64,000 nt of DNA from Parapedobacter lycopersici. Its GTDB lineage: Bacteria > Bacteroidota > Bacteroidia > Sphingobacteriales > Sphingobacteriaceae. The stretch covers positions 186,001 through 250,000 of the forward strand of contig NZ_JAMSLW010000005.1 in NCBI RefSeq assembly GCF_024643285.1, given 5' to 3'. The translations under genes were made by a program, and so were the position numbers. Every line of letters begins with the position of its first letter. Positions within the stretch are counted from its first letter, which is position 1. The notes under the pieces are model-generated. The model worked only from the letters and a program-made list of their open reading frames with translations, was not told the DNA's origin and did not search any database. Shown piece after piece: positions 42,940 to 51,192 of this stretch.

Positions 42940-44427
42940 TTAAACCGCACCCGTCGGCTGCGCCTGCGGTTTACTGGACGTTGCCCACAGCATGATCCAG
43001 GTAATCGCTCCATTGTAGATAATCAGCTCAAACCCCATGGCATAGGCCGTATAAGGCGTCAAAACGTATACATTCAGCAGGTAGCACAATGCCGGCGAAA
43101 GCAAACAGATGTAGGGAACAGCCCGGTCCGCAACCTGTCGCCGGGTAAGCAGCCCAAAAGCAAACAGGCCCAGCAATGGGCCATAGGTATAGCTGGCTGC
43201 AGTGAAAATGGCGTTTACCACCGACTCGTCGTTAATCAACCGGAAAACCAGAATAACCAGTAACAAAAGCACGGAAAAAGCAAAGTGTACCCGGTTTCGG
43301 GCACGTACAAGGGAGCGGTCGTTGGGGTCAGCTTTTTTATTGAAATTCAGGAAATCCACACAAAAGGACGTCGTGAGCGCCGTCAGTGCCGAGTCCGTTG
43401 TGGCAAAGGTTGCTGCGGTAAGGCCCATCATAAAAATAATGCCGGGCACAAGGGTAAGGTGCCGGAGCGCAACCTCCGGATAAAGGTAATCGGGGGTCCG
43501 CAGCCCACTGACGTCAATGCCGGCCTGCGCCGCATAAATGTACAGCAGCGCACCCACGGCCAGGAAAAACAGGTTGATGACCACGAAGATTCCGGTGAAC
43601 GTAAGCATATTGGTCTGTGCTTCGCCGATCGTTTTCATGCTCAGGTTTTTCTGCATCATATCCTGATCCAGGCCGGTCATGCCGATCGTGACGAATATAC
43701 CGCCCAGAAAATGTTTCCAGAAATACATGTTATTGCCCAAGGGGTCTTCCCAGAAAAATATCCTTGAATAACTGCTCTCCTTCACCGTTTCGATGGTTTG
43801 AAGCAGTCCCATACCCAGACTATCGGCCATGAAATAAATGGACAGCACAACGGCCAGCACCAGAAAAAACGTCTGCATCATGTCGGTGATGATAATCGTT
43901 TTAAGTCCGCCTTTATTGGTGTAAAGCCAGATCAGCAACAGGCAGAGCATGATGGTAACGGCGAAGGGGACATTCCAGGCATCAAAAATAAACCGCTGCA
44001 AAATGATAGCAACCAGGTAAAGCCGGAATGCGGAGCCTATCGTACGCGATATCAGGAAAATCATCGCCCCGGTCTTATAGCTGCGGTGCCCCAACCGCTC
44101 TTCCAGATAGGTATAGATCGAAGTGAGGTTCATCCGGTAATACAGCGGCAGCAGCACATAGGCAATAATGATAAACCCTACCGCATTTCCGAGAATGAAC
44201 TGAAAGTATCCAAAGTCCGTATTCCCTACCGCGCCGGGAACGGAGATAAAAGTTACCCCCGAAAGTGCGGTACCGATCATGCCGAAGGCCACCATATACC
44301 ATTTAGCACTCCGGTTGGCTACAAAAAAGGACGCGTTGTCCGCTGATTTACGCGAAGTAAAATAGGCAACACCCAGCAATAGGCTGAAGTACGCGATAAG
44401 GAACAGGAGAAGGATGCCCGGTGTCAT
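42940..44427 (-). CDS. Sodium:solute symporter, probable MurNAc/amino-sugar importer
   Basis: 495 residues, about 13 membrane helices of the SSS family (FLIAYFSLLLGVAYFTSRKS, SGVTFISVPGAVGNTDFGY). It is directly in front of murQ in a MurNAc-salvage set; in Tannerella forsythia an inner-membrane MurNAc transporter gene (murT) sits beside murK and murQ, so MurNAc uptake is the likely role, inferred from neighbours. Start ATG 44425-44427, five bases after the murQ stop. Confidence 0.85.
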   Translation of the reverse strand: MTPGILLLFLIAYFSLLLGVAYFTSRKSADNASFFVANRSAKWYMVAFGMIGTALSGVTFISVPGAVGNTDFGYFQFILGNAVGFIIIAYVLLPLYYRMNLTSIYTYLEERLGHRSYKTGAMIFLISRTIGSAFRLYLVAIILQRFIFDAWNVPFAVTIMLCLLLIWLYTNKGGLKTIIITDMMQTFFLVLAVVLSIYFMADSLGMGLLQTIETVKESSYSRIFFWEDPLGNNMYFWKHFLGGIFVTIGMTGLDQDMMQKNLSMKTIGEAQTNMLTFTGIFVVINLFFLAVGALLYIYAAQAGIDVSGLRTPDYLYPEVALRHLTLVPGIIFMMGLTAATFATTDSALTALTTSFCVDFLNFNKKADPNDRSLVRARNRVHFAFSVLLLLVILVFRLINDESVVNAIFTAASYTYGPLLGLFAFGLLTRRQVADRAVPYICLLSPALCYLLNVYVLTPYTAYAMGFELIIYNGAITWIMLWATSSKPQAQPTGAV

Positions 44428-44432
44428 GTCGA

Positions 44433-45254
44433 CTAATCTATGTTAATGTTCTTGGTGTACTCATCAATGGCCTTCCGTACGCTGCCATGCCTCTCCAGCA
44501 GGTTCGATGCCGTTACAGCGTCGAGCCCCAGTTCGTCCATCAAAATCCGCGTTCCGCGGCCAAACAGCTTGTTGTTCGTCATTTGCATGTCGACCATCTT
44601 GTTCCCCTTCACGCGCCCCAGCTGGATCATAACTGTCGTACTGATCATGTTAAGCGCCAGTTTCTGGGCGGTGCCGGCCTTCATCCGTGTAGAACCGGTA
44701 ACAAACTCCGGACCCACAATAATCTCAATCGGGTACTGCGATACCGCGGCAATAGGGGTATTTTCATTGCAGACAATGCAGCCGGTCTTCAGTCCGGCTT
44801 CGTTTGCCGCTTTCAGCCCCCCCAGCACATAAGGCGTACTTCCTGAGGCCGCAATGCCCAGCACCACGTCTTTCGCATTGATGTGATGTTCCTGGAGATC
44901 GCGCCAGGCCTGCCCCTCATCGTCCTCCGCAAATTCCACTGCCTTGCGGATGGCCATATCCTTTCCCGCGATAAGCCCGATAATCCAGTTGTCGGACACG
45001 CCGAAGGTGGGCGGGCATTCCGATGCATCCAGGATACCCAGTCGGCCGCTTGTTCCCGCGCCGATGTAAAACAGCCTTCCGCCCGCCTTCATGGAGGACA
45101 CCGTGACGCTGATCAACTGTTCAATCTGCGGGATCGCCTTTTGTACGGCCAGCGCTACAGTCTGGTCTTCCCTGTTAATGTTCGTCAATATTTCCCCAAC
45201 GGACATCTTTTCCAGGTGTTGGTAGTGCGAGTCTTGCTCTGTCGTATTTGTCAT
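44433..45254 (-). CDS. murQ: N-acetylmuramic acid-6-phosphate etherase
   Basis: 273 residues, SIS domain. Splits MurNAc-6P into GlcNAc-6P and D-lactate in the cytoplasm. Seen: GRLFYIGAGTSGRLGILDASECPPTFGV (substrate-binding loop), VLGIAASGSTPYVLG, and GSTRMKAGTAQKLALNMISTT. Length normal. The MurNAc kinase (AnmK or MurK type) needed upstream is not in this window. Confidence 0.96.
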   Translation of the reverse strand: MTNTTEQDSHYQHLEKMSVGEILTNINREDQTVALAVQKAIPQIEQLISVTVSSMKAGGRLFYIGAGTSGRLGILDASECPPTFGVSDNWIIGLIAGKDMAIRKAVEFAEDDEGQAWRDLQEHHINAKDVVLGIAASGSTPYVLGGLKAANEAGLKTGCIVCNENTPIAAVSQYPIEIIVGPEFVTGSTRMKAGTAQKLALNMISTTVMIQLGRVKGNKMVDMQMTNNKLFGRGTRILMDELGLDAVTASNLLERHGSVRKAIDEYTKNINID

Positions 45255-45364
45255 CTATCTTCGTATACTTAGCTATGTCTTATAATTCAGGATCCGGAAA
45301 CCATGGCGTTATACCACTGCTGATGGCCGGAAACCGCAGGGTGCAGTCAGTTTATGTTATAACG

Positions 45365-46582
45365 CTATTCAAAATCCGGATATAACAGGTATTTCTTGCG
45401 CATCTGCTTGTATGCTGTCAGATCGGCAGCCCAACTCGCCCGGATGGCCTCCTCATCCAGTCCGGCAATAATCTGTTTCCGCAGTTCATCCGTTCCAGCC
45501 AGTTTGTCAAAGAATTCCGGGCGTGAAAAGAACCGGTCTTTGAACGGGGATTTATTATAGAAGTCCAACAGGTATTTTAGTGTGAAATGCTGTTCATCTG
45601 GATTTGATTGCCGCAGATCAAGGCCATAGCACAGGTTTCCTTGCTGCTCCACGTGCTCGGCCATGCCCTCGCGCGTACCGGGCGTAAACGTAAAGCTGCC
45701 GAATACCGGGTCGGGATAGCCCACAACCTGAAACGGCCAGTCCGTGCCGCGGCCGACACTGAAGTCGGTGGCTTCAAACAAACATAACGACGTGTAAAGC
45801 CGCACCGATACCTGATTGGGCAGGCTGGGTGAGGGGATTACCGGCAGTGAATAGGGCGTGCTGTGGTCGTAATGCTCCACCGGAATCACCTCCAGATCGC
45901 ACTTGGCACCACCATCGAGCCAGCCTTCGCCATTGATCATCTGCGCCAGCTCACCTACGGTTAGCCCATGGATCATGGCGATTTTATGGTAGCTTACATT
46001 CGACTTAAACCGGTCGTCTTTTCTTACCGGCCCATCTACCTGGTCGCCGTTCGGGTTCGGGCGGTCCAGTACAATCAGTTTTTTTCCCTGATTGGCACAC
46101 AGTTGCATCACCCGGTGCAACGACGCAATATACGTGTAAAACCGGGCACCTACATCCTGCAAATCAAAAATCATTACATCCACGGAAGCCACAATGGAAT
46201 CCGCCTTTTCATTCTTTCCGTATAACGTATGGAGCGGCAGGCCCGTTCGTTTATCCACCTCATTGGAAACCTTTTCACCCCGCTCAATGTCGCCCCGGAA
46301 CCCGTGTTCCGGTGCAAAGGCAAATTTCAGGTTTACGCCTTTTTCCAGCAACACGTCCACCAAATGGCGATCGCCGACCACCGACGTCTGGTTTCCCATC
46401 ATACCTGCCGTTTTACCCTCCAGCAGTGGCAGGTAACGGTCAAACTGTTCGGCACCGGTCACTATCGCAGTCGATACGGTATCGCCATGGTTGTCTGCAT
46501 CGCTGTTTTTCGCGGTATTCGGACCACAGGCAAACAGGGTGACCAAAGTCAGGCCCACCAAGAATAAATTGCTGTTTTTCAT
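45365..46582 (-). CDS. namZ: Exo-beta-N-acetylmuramidase NamZ (DUF1343)
   Basis: 405 residues with a signal/lipoprotein start (LVTLFACGPNT; possible lipobox LFAC). DUF1343 members were shown to release terminal MurNAc from peptidoglycan non-reducing ends. Seen: GNQTSVVGDRHLVDVLLEKG, FAPEHGFRGD, VMIFDLQDVGARFYTYI, LDRPNPNGD, and RGTDWPFQVVG. Its place beside murQ, nagA and the symporter makes a self-contained MurNAc-salvage path. Located in the periplasm or outer membrane, as needed to act before import. Confidence 0.92.
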   Translation of the reverse strand: MKNSNLFLVGLTLVTLFACGPNTAKNSDADNHGDTVSTAIVTGAEQFDRYLPLLEGKTAGMMGNQTSVVGDRHLVDVLLEKGVNLKFAFAPEHGFRGDIERGEKVSNEVDKRTGLPLHTLYGKNEKADSIVASVDVMIFDLQDVGARFYTYIASLHRVMQLCANQGKKLIVLDRPNPNGDQVDGPVRKDDRFKSNVSYHKIAMIHGLTVGELAQMINGEGWLDGGAKCDLEVIPVEHYDHSTPYSLPVIPSPSLPNQVSVRLYTSLCLFEATDFSVGRGTDWPFQVVGYPDPVFGSFTFTPGTREGMAEHVEQQGNLCYGLDLRQSNPDEQHFTLKYLLDFYNKSPFKDRFFSRPEFFDKLAGTDELRKQIIAGLDEEAIRASWAADLTAYKQMRKKYLLYPDFE

Positions 46583-46810
46583 ATCGGAATAATGTGTTTA
46601 TTAACGGCAATAACCTCGTATAAACCGGAAATAGTCGTACACGAACTTCCGGGCTATCTTACAAGTATAGAAAACATTATCTGAAAATCTGCATGTTTTT
46701 GCGCGCTTTATTAAAAAGCAAAACAAAACCGCTTTATCTTTTCATCCAGTTGGTTTATCGTCATCGTCGTTTCCTGCCATGGTCGGGTTACCGGTGGCAC
46801 GGAAACGCCG

Positions 46811-46836
46811 GTGGCACAGCGTTATTGCTGTGCCAC
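46811..46836 (-). other. Hairpin containing the nagA stop codon
   Basis: A perfect 10-bp stem, GTGGCACAGC (46811-46820) with GCTGTGCCAC (46827-46836), has a 6-base loop holding the nagA stop (46822-46824). No T-tract follows on the minus strand. A second partial copy of CCGGTGGCAC lies about 20 bases further out. Confidence 0.5.
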
Positions 46837-47934
46837 ACCATCCAGCAGCACCTGCTGTATCCGGTACTCTCCGTCAAACAAAATGAGGTTGGCCCGGGCG
46901 CCCGGGGCAATGCGGCCAAGGTGGTCTGCACCAATTAAGCGGGCCGGGTACAACGAGGCCATGCGCAACGCTTCCTCCAGGGGAATCCCCACATGTTTTA
47001 CACAATTGGCTACGGCGTCCATCAGGCTGAGCGCCGATCCCGAGAGCGTCCCGTCGGGCAGCGTAAAGTGGTCGCCGTTGCGCACATGGGTGTAGATGCC
47101 CGTTGCGGCTTCCGTAACAGCATCCGTAATGAGAAACAGGCGTTCCCCCATCAGCTGTTTACTCAGCGAAACCGCTTTATAGTCAACATGTATTCCATCG
47201 GCAATAATGCTCGCGCAGGCCGTTTCATGAAAAAAAGTGGCACCGGGCAATCCGATTTCACGGTGGTGTAGCGGCGACATGGCGTTGAAAAGATGGGTTG
47301 CCGCTTTTATTCCCCGGTCAAATCCGGTCATGGCCTCCTCGTACGTTGCATTGCTATGTCCGGCAGAAAGCAGCACATTGTGCTGGAGAAGCACGTCCAG
47401 ACAGTCAGCATCGAAGGTTTCCGGCGCAATGGTCATGATTTTGACCTGATCCCCGGCACGCTCAAACAGAGCCGAAAGTTCGGCCCGGTCGGGCTGCCGG
47501 ATCAGCTCGGCAGGATGCGCCCCGCGTTTGACCGCGTTCAGGTACGGGCCTTCAAAATGCAGGCCCATAAAGGCCGGGTGGCTATACGCGTTCGCTGCCT
47601 CAATTGCCTGGTCAAATACCGCCGGAGTATTGGTAGCAAGTGTCAGCATAAAGCCGGTCGTCCCGGTCTGCACCAGCGCAGCGGCAATATGCGCCAGCGA
47701 CTCCGGGGTAGGGTCTTCGGAAAAGAGTCGGGTGCCCCCGCCATAGATCTGTAAATCAATTAATCCTGGAGCGACGCCCAGGCCGCCGGCATCGATACGC
47801 TGCGCGGCTTCGGGAAGTGCCTGTTCGTCGATCAGGTCAACTACAGTATCTCCCTGTATCAGCAAGGCTTTGCCTTCCAGCACACCTTCCCCTGTGTAGA
47901 TGCGGCCATTGGTAATTGCGGTATAATTTTTCAT
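46822..47934 (-). CDS. nagA: N-acetylglucosamine-6-phosphate deacetylase
   Basis: 370 residues, amidohydrolase fold. Removes acetate from GlcNAc-6P, giving GlcN-6P for NagB. Metal-ligand/catalytic blocks: APGLIDLQIYGGG near residue 57, MGLHFEGPYLN, LSAGHSNATYEEA, THLFNAMSPLHHREIG, ITDAVTEAATGIY. It links MurQ output to NagB at 38.7 kb. An 18-bp palindrome lies 12 bases before its start. Confidence 0.96.
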   Translation of the reverse strand: MKNYTAITNGRIYTGEGVLEGKALLIQGDTVVDLIDEQALPEAAQRIDAGGLGVAPGLIDLQIYGGGTRLFSEDPTPESLAHIAAALVQTGTTGFMLTLATNTPAVFDQAIEAANAYSHPAFMGLHFEGPYLNAVKRGAHPAELIRQPDRAELSALFERAGDQVKIMTIAPETFDADCLDVLLQHNVLLSAGHSNATYEEAMTGFDRGIKAATHLFNAMSPLHHREIGLPGATFFHETACASIIADGIHVDYKAVSLSKQLMGERLFLITDAVTEAATGIYTHVRNGDHFTLPDGTLSGSALSLMDAVANCVKHVGIPLEEALRMASLYPARLIGADHLGRIAPGARANLILFDGEYRIQQVLLDGVAQQ

Positions 47935-47945
47935 CGTGCTACTTC

Positions 47946-47963
47946 GATCCGCAGGTGCGGATC
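47946..47963. promoter_or_regulatory. Palindrome upstream of nagA
   Basis: GATCCGCaggtGCGGATC is a perfect 7+7 inverted repeat, 12 bases upstream of the nagA ATG. A regulator-binding site or leader hairpin; no regulator gene is adjacent. Confidence 0.5.
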
Positions 47964-48090
47964 AGTCCTGCAAAATAACGATTTGTCTCATTAATTAACG
48001 CTTTTTATGCGAATATTCGATGCCCTGCGTGTTAAAACCGCAAAAACAGGTGTTGGTCGGCCCTGGGTTTCTGCAAGGCGAAAAAGGACG

Positions 48091-48777
48091 TTATTGCGGT
48101 GCACCCTGCAGGTTCAGGTCCCGGATCCGGTGCCGCACCTTCCGCATAAATTTGTCGCCCGGATCCGACTTCTGCGTTAGATAATCGGGGTCGGTCTCTT
48201 TCCACAGCGGGTGGTCCCTGAACAACTGGTACTCATGGTGCCCGATCACATACGCAATGGGGTATTTGGTTTTCAGGTACCGGATCAGGGCCTCATTGGC
48301 CTTCACCTGCGCCCGGGTCAGCGGCATATTGCTACTTCCGATATTCTCCACCCCAATGGCGCAATAATTCAGTCCGATCACGTGCCGCGCGAACGCGGTA
48401 TCCGGGAGCAGCCGGAAGATCGTGCCGTCGCGGTCGACCACAAATTGGGAAGATACATTAAGTGCACTTGCTCCAGAGATGGACGCCCGGGCCGTGGGCA
48501 GTGTCGAGGGGGCAAAAACATCAAACGTCTTCTCGACGCTCGGGATTGCAGTCCAGTGCAGGACGATTACCTGGGGCTCGATGGACGGGATTTCCTTTTC
48601 CATACCGTGACGTTCCTTCAGGTAAGCCAGTGACAAGGCTTGCCGCTCCGCATTGAAATCCAGCGGCTTTTCAAATATCCGGAAGGTGGACCGCGAGCAG
48701 CCCGAAAGTAACGATGTCATTAAAAGCAGGAAAAAAATGCCGGACCCTGGTGCCGGCCGGTAGTTAAGTATGTTCAT
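48091..48777 (-). CDS. N-acetylmuramoyl-L-alanine amidase lipoprotein (second Amidase_2)
   Basis: 228 residues with lipobox LSGC near residue 26. AmpD-like: PQVIVLHWTAIPSVE (first His ligand), FVVDRDGTIFRLLPDTAFARHVIG-type segment, and AYVIGHHEYQLFRDHPLWKE. Removes stem peptides from peptidoglycan fragments in the envelope. Six bases after the beta-lactamase-fold gene, so co-transcribed. Second such amidase in the window (see 19752). Confidence 0.92.
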   Translation of the reverse strand: MNILNYRPAPGSGIFFLLLMTSLLSGCSRSTFRIFEKPLDFNAERQALSLAYLKERHGMEKEIPSIEPQVIVLHWTAIPSVEKTFDVFAPSTLPTARASISGASALNVSSQFVVDRDGTIFRLLPDTAFARHVIGLNYCAIGVENIGSSNMPLTRAQVKANEALIRYLKTKYPIAYVIGHHEYQLFRDHPLWKETDPDYLTQKSDPGDKFMRKVRHRIRDLNLQGAPQ

Positions 48778-48783
48778 TTGGTA

Positions 48784-51192
48784 TTAGTTGTTGGATACAT
48801 AATCGTAAAACAGCTTCGAAACGGAAGCCAGCACATCGCGAGCCAGGGATACCTCCACATTACCCGACAGGAGTACCAGCACATAGCTGCGGCCGTCTGG
48901 AAGGAAGACAATTCCCGAATCGTGGCAAATCCCGGAAATTGAACCCGTTTTGTTAGCCACTTTTACCCCGTCCGGCAGTTTTGCCGGGATCATACCCCGG
49001 TAGTGCTGGTCCATTAGAATGTCAATCATGGCCTTGCTTGCCGGCCCGTTCACCAGGTCTCCCCTTGCCATCCGCTCAAAAATCAATAAAAGATCATGGG
49101 CGGTTACCGTATTATTAAGTCCCTTTTCAAACGCCTTGTCGTCTTCCACTCCCCGCAGTACCTGGATGTCCTTCGCACCGATTGCCCGCATGGCCAGCAT
49201 AACCCGTTTGGCGCCAACCTGGTCGACAACGATGTTTGTGGCCAGGTTACTGCTTTCGGTAATCATCCGGTATAGCAGGTCGTCCCACGTCACCTTTTGA
49301 CCTACCTGGCTATACAACAGCTGCTCGCTGTCGTTTTCCGGGCGCAGCGAATAGGTGCTGTTGTCCGCAATGCTCTTAAACTGATTGTACACTACAACAG
49401 AATCAGTCAGTGCGAGTTTTCCCTGTGCCTGCTGACCAAAGGCCGCCGTCATAACAGCGGTTTTCATGGTACTGGCCGCGTGGAATCGTTCGTCGGACCG
49501 GTAATCCATCCGTTCACCGGTCTGCAGGTCCAGAAAAGCATAAGCAAAATGACCCTCAGGATATTTATCCAATACTTCCGATATCCGCCGGCGTAGATCA
49601 GCTGTATCGAGGATGGCCGATTTATCCGGTTTCAGCACCAACTGTTCCAGCTCACTTTCCGAAGCGTCGGCCGGGACAAACCGTGCCTCCCGGATCGTTT
49701 TGTCCGGATTAAGGGCAAAAGAGAGGAAGGGTCCCTCGCCACCGTCCTTATTGTCATATACCAGCCGGAAGAGGTCGCCATGAAAATGCACCAGTTTACC
49801 GCTGAGCTGTGCAGACCGTGTAAATTGCAGGTGCAGGCTACTGTCTGTTTCCGCCTTTATGATGGCCCGGCCAATGAAGCCGTCGCAGTATGCTCCCGTA
49901 TAGGCAGCCAATGGGAGTGTGCGCTTCCAGGCAGGGTCAGGGGTTGGTGTTTTCCGTGTACGCGCAATTGAGTCCTGCCGGTTGATCGACCGGTCCAGTT
50001 CCTTTTTATATCCCGCAATCCAGTCGAACGTCGGGGCGTCGAGGTAATAATCCAGAATGTGGTTGATAATCGCCCAGTAAGCACCGGAAGAAAGCTGGTT
50101 AGTCAGCACCACCACGCCCAGGCGCTGTTCAGGCACCATCGCCAGCTGCGACACGAAACCGGTAAGCAGCCCGCCATGACCAACCACTTTGACGCCGCGG
50201 TAATCGTAGGTACGGAATCCAAGTGCGTAGCCATAAAAATTCTTCTGTGCCGGCTTCAGCCATTCCGGTTCACTGGAGATGGGCATCGGACGGACAATCT
50301 TCCAGAGCTGTTCCGTTGCTTCGGGCGCAAACAGTCGGCCATGTTCCGGTGTGCGCCCCGAATCCAGGTGCGTAATAAGCCAATTGGCCATATCGGCCGC
50401 AGAAGAGGCGATACCCCCCACAGGATCTCCCGGGTCACCGATATTCCGGTCAAAAAACGAGTCCACCGGCCTCACCTTTCCCTCCCGGCGGGCGTGGGCA
50501 TACGCCACATTCGGCTGATCCCGTAACGAGGAAAAACGACTGATGCTGTTCGGCATACCCACCCGGTCGAAAATTCGACGGCGGATAAATGTTTCCCACT
50601 CCATGCCCGACACGGCTTCGATCACCTCGCCGGCGGCAACGTACAGGATGTTGTCGTAGGCATAAACCGACCGGAAATCGTGTTCCAGCGGCACATCCTT
50701 CAGTTTGGTGAGCAGTTCCCTGCGGGTAAATGTCGACGGTGGAAACAGCAAGAGGTCGTTTACATAAGCCGGCAACCCGCTATGGTGTACCAGGAGATCG
50801 CGGATGGTCAGGTGCTGTGTCACATAATCATCCGAAAGCGCAAACCACGGCAGGTAGTCAATCACCCGATCTTCCCATTTCAGCTTTCCGGCTTCGACCA
50901 GCATGGCCAACGCCGTCGCCGTGAATGCCTTGCTATTTGAAGCAATGCTGAATAGCGTATGTTCGTCCACCGGTTCAGGGCTGCCGAGACGCCTCACGCC
51001 GTATCCCTTTGCCAGGACGACCTGGCCATCTTTTACGATGGCCACGCCAACGCCGGGAACGTCAAATGTCTCAAGTACCCGGGCGATGTACGCATCAAGC
51101 CCTGGTGGCGGGGCCTGCTGGGCACTTGCCCTGCCCCAGACAAGGCCGGCCAACAACAAAAGGCCCAGGCCAATCTTCTTGCTGATTATCAT
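48784..51192 (-). CDS. Two-domain serine hydrolase: class C-like plus class A-like beta-lactamase folds
   Basis: 802 residues, signal peptide ending ASAQ. Domain 1 (about 30-400): class C/DD-peptidase-like, with SIASNSKAFTATALAML (SxxK), YAYDNILYV (YxN) and VVGHGGLLTGF (HxG). A beta-rich spacer follows. Domain 2 (about 540-800): class A-like, with HAASTMKTAVM (SxxK), ESSNLATN (SxN) and VANKTGSISG (KTG). Both active sites look complete, so either domain could be an acyl-serine carboxypeptidase, esterase or beta-lactamase. Placement next to amidase and NamZ favours a peptidoglycan-peptide role. Start overlaps the S9 peptidase stop by 4 bases. Confidence 0.85.
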   Translation of the reverse strand: MIISKKIGLGLLLLAGLVWGRASAQQAPPPGLDAYIARVLETFDVPGVGVAIVKDGQVVLAKGYGVRRLGSPEPVDEHTLFSIASNSKAFTATALAMLVEAGKLKWEDRVIDYLPWFALSDDYVTQHLTIRDLLVHHSGLPAYVNDLLLFPPSTFTRRELLTKLKDVPLEHDFRSVYAYDNILYVAAGEVIEAVSGMEWETFIRRRIFDRVGMPNSISRFSSLRDQPNVAYAHARREGKVRPVDSFFDRNIGDPGDPVGGIASSAADMANWLITHLDSGRTPEHGRLFAPEATEQLWKIVRPMPISSEPEWLKPAQKNFYGYALGFRTYDYRGVKVVGHGGLLTGFVSQLAMVPEQRLGVVVLTNQLSSGAYWAIINHILDYYLDAPTFDWIAGYKKELDRSINRQDSIARTRKTPTPDPAWKRTLPLAAYTGAYCDGFIGRAIIKAETDSSLHLQFTRSAQLSGKLVHFHGDLFRLVYDNKDGGEGPFLSFALNPDKTIREARFVPADASESELEQLVLKPDKSAILDTADLRRRISEVLDKYPEGHFAYAFLDLQTGERMDYRSDERFHAASTMKTAVMTAAFGQQAQGKLALTDSVVVYNQFKSIADNSTYSLRPENDSEQLLYSQVGQKVTWDDLLYRMITESSNLATNIVVDQVGAKRVMLAMRAIGAKDIQVLRGVEDDKAFEKGLNNTVTAHDLLLIFERMARGDLVNGPASKAMIDILMDQHYRGMIPAKLPDGVKVANKTGSISGICHDSGIVFLPDGRSYVLVLLSGNVEVSLARDVLASVSKLFYDYVSNN

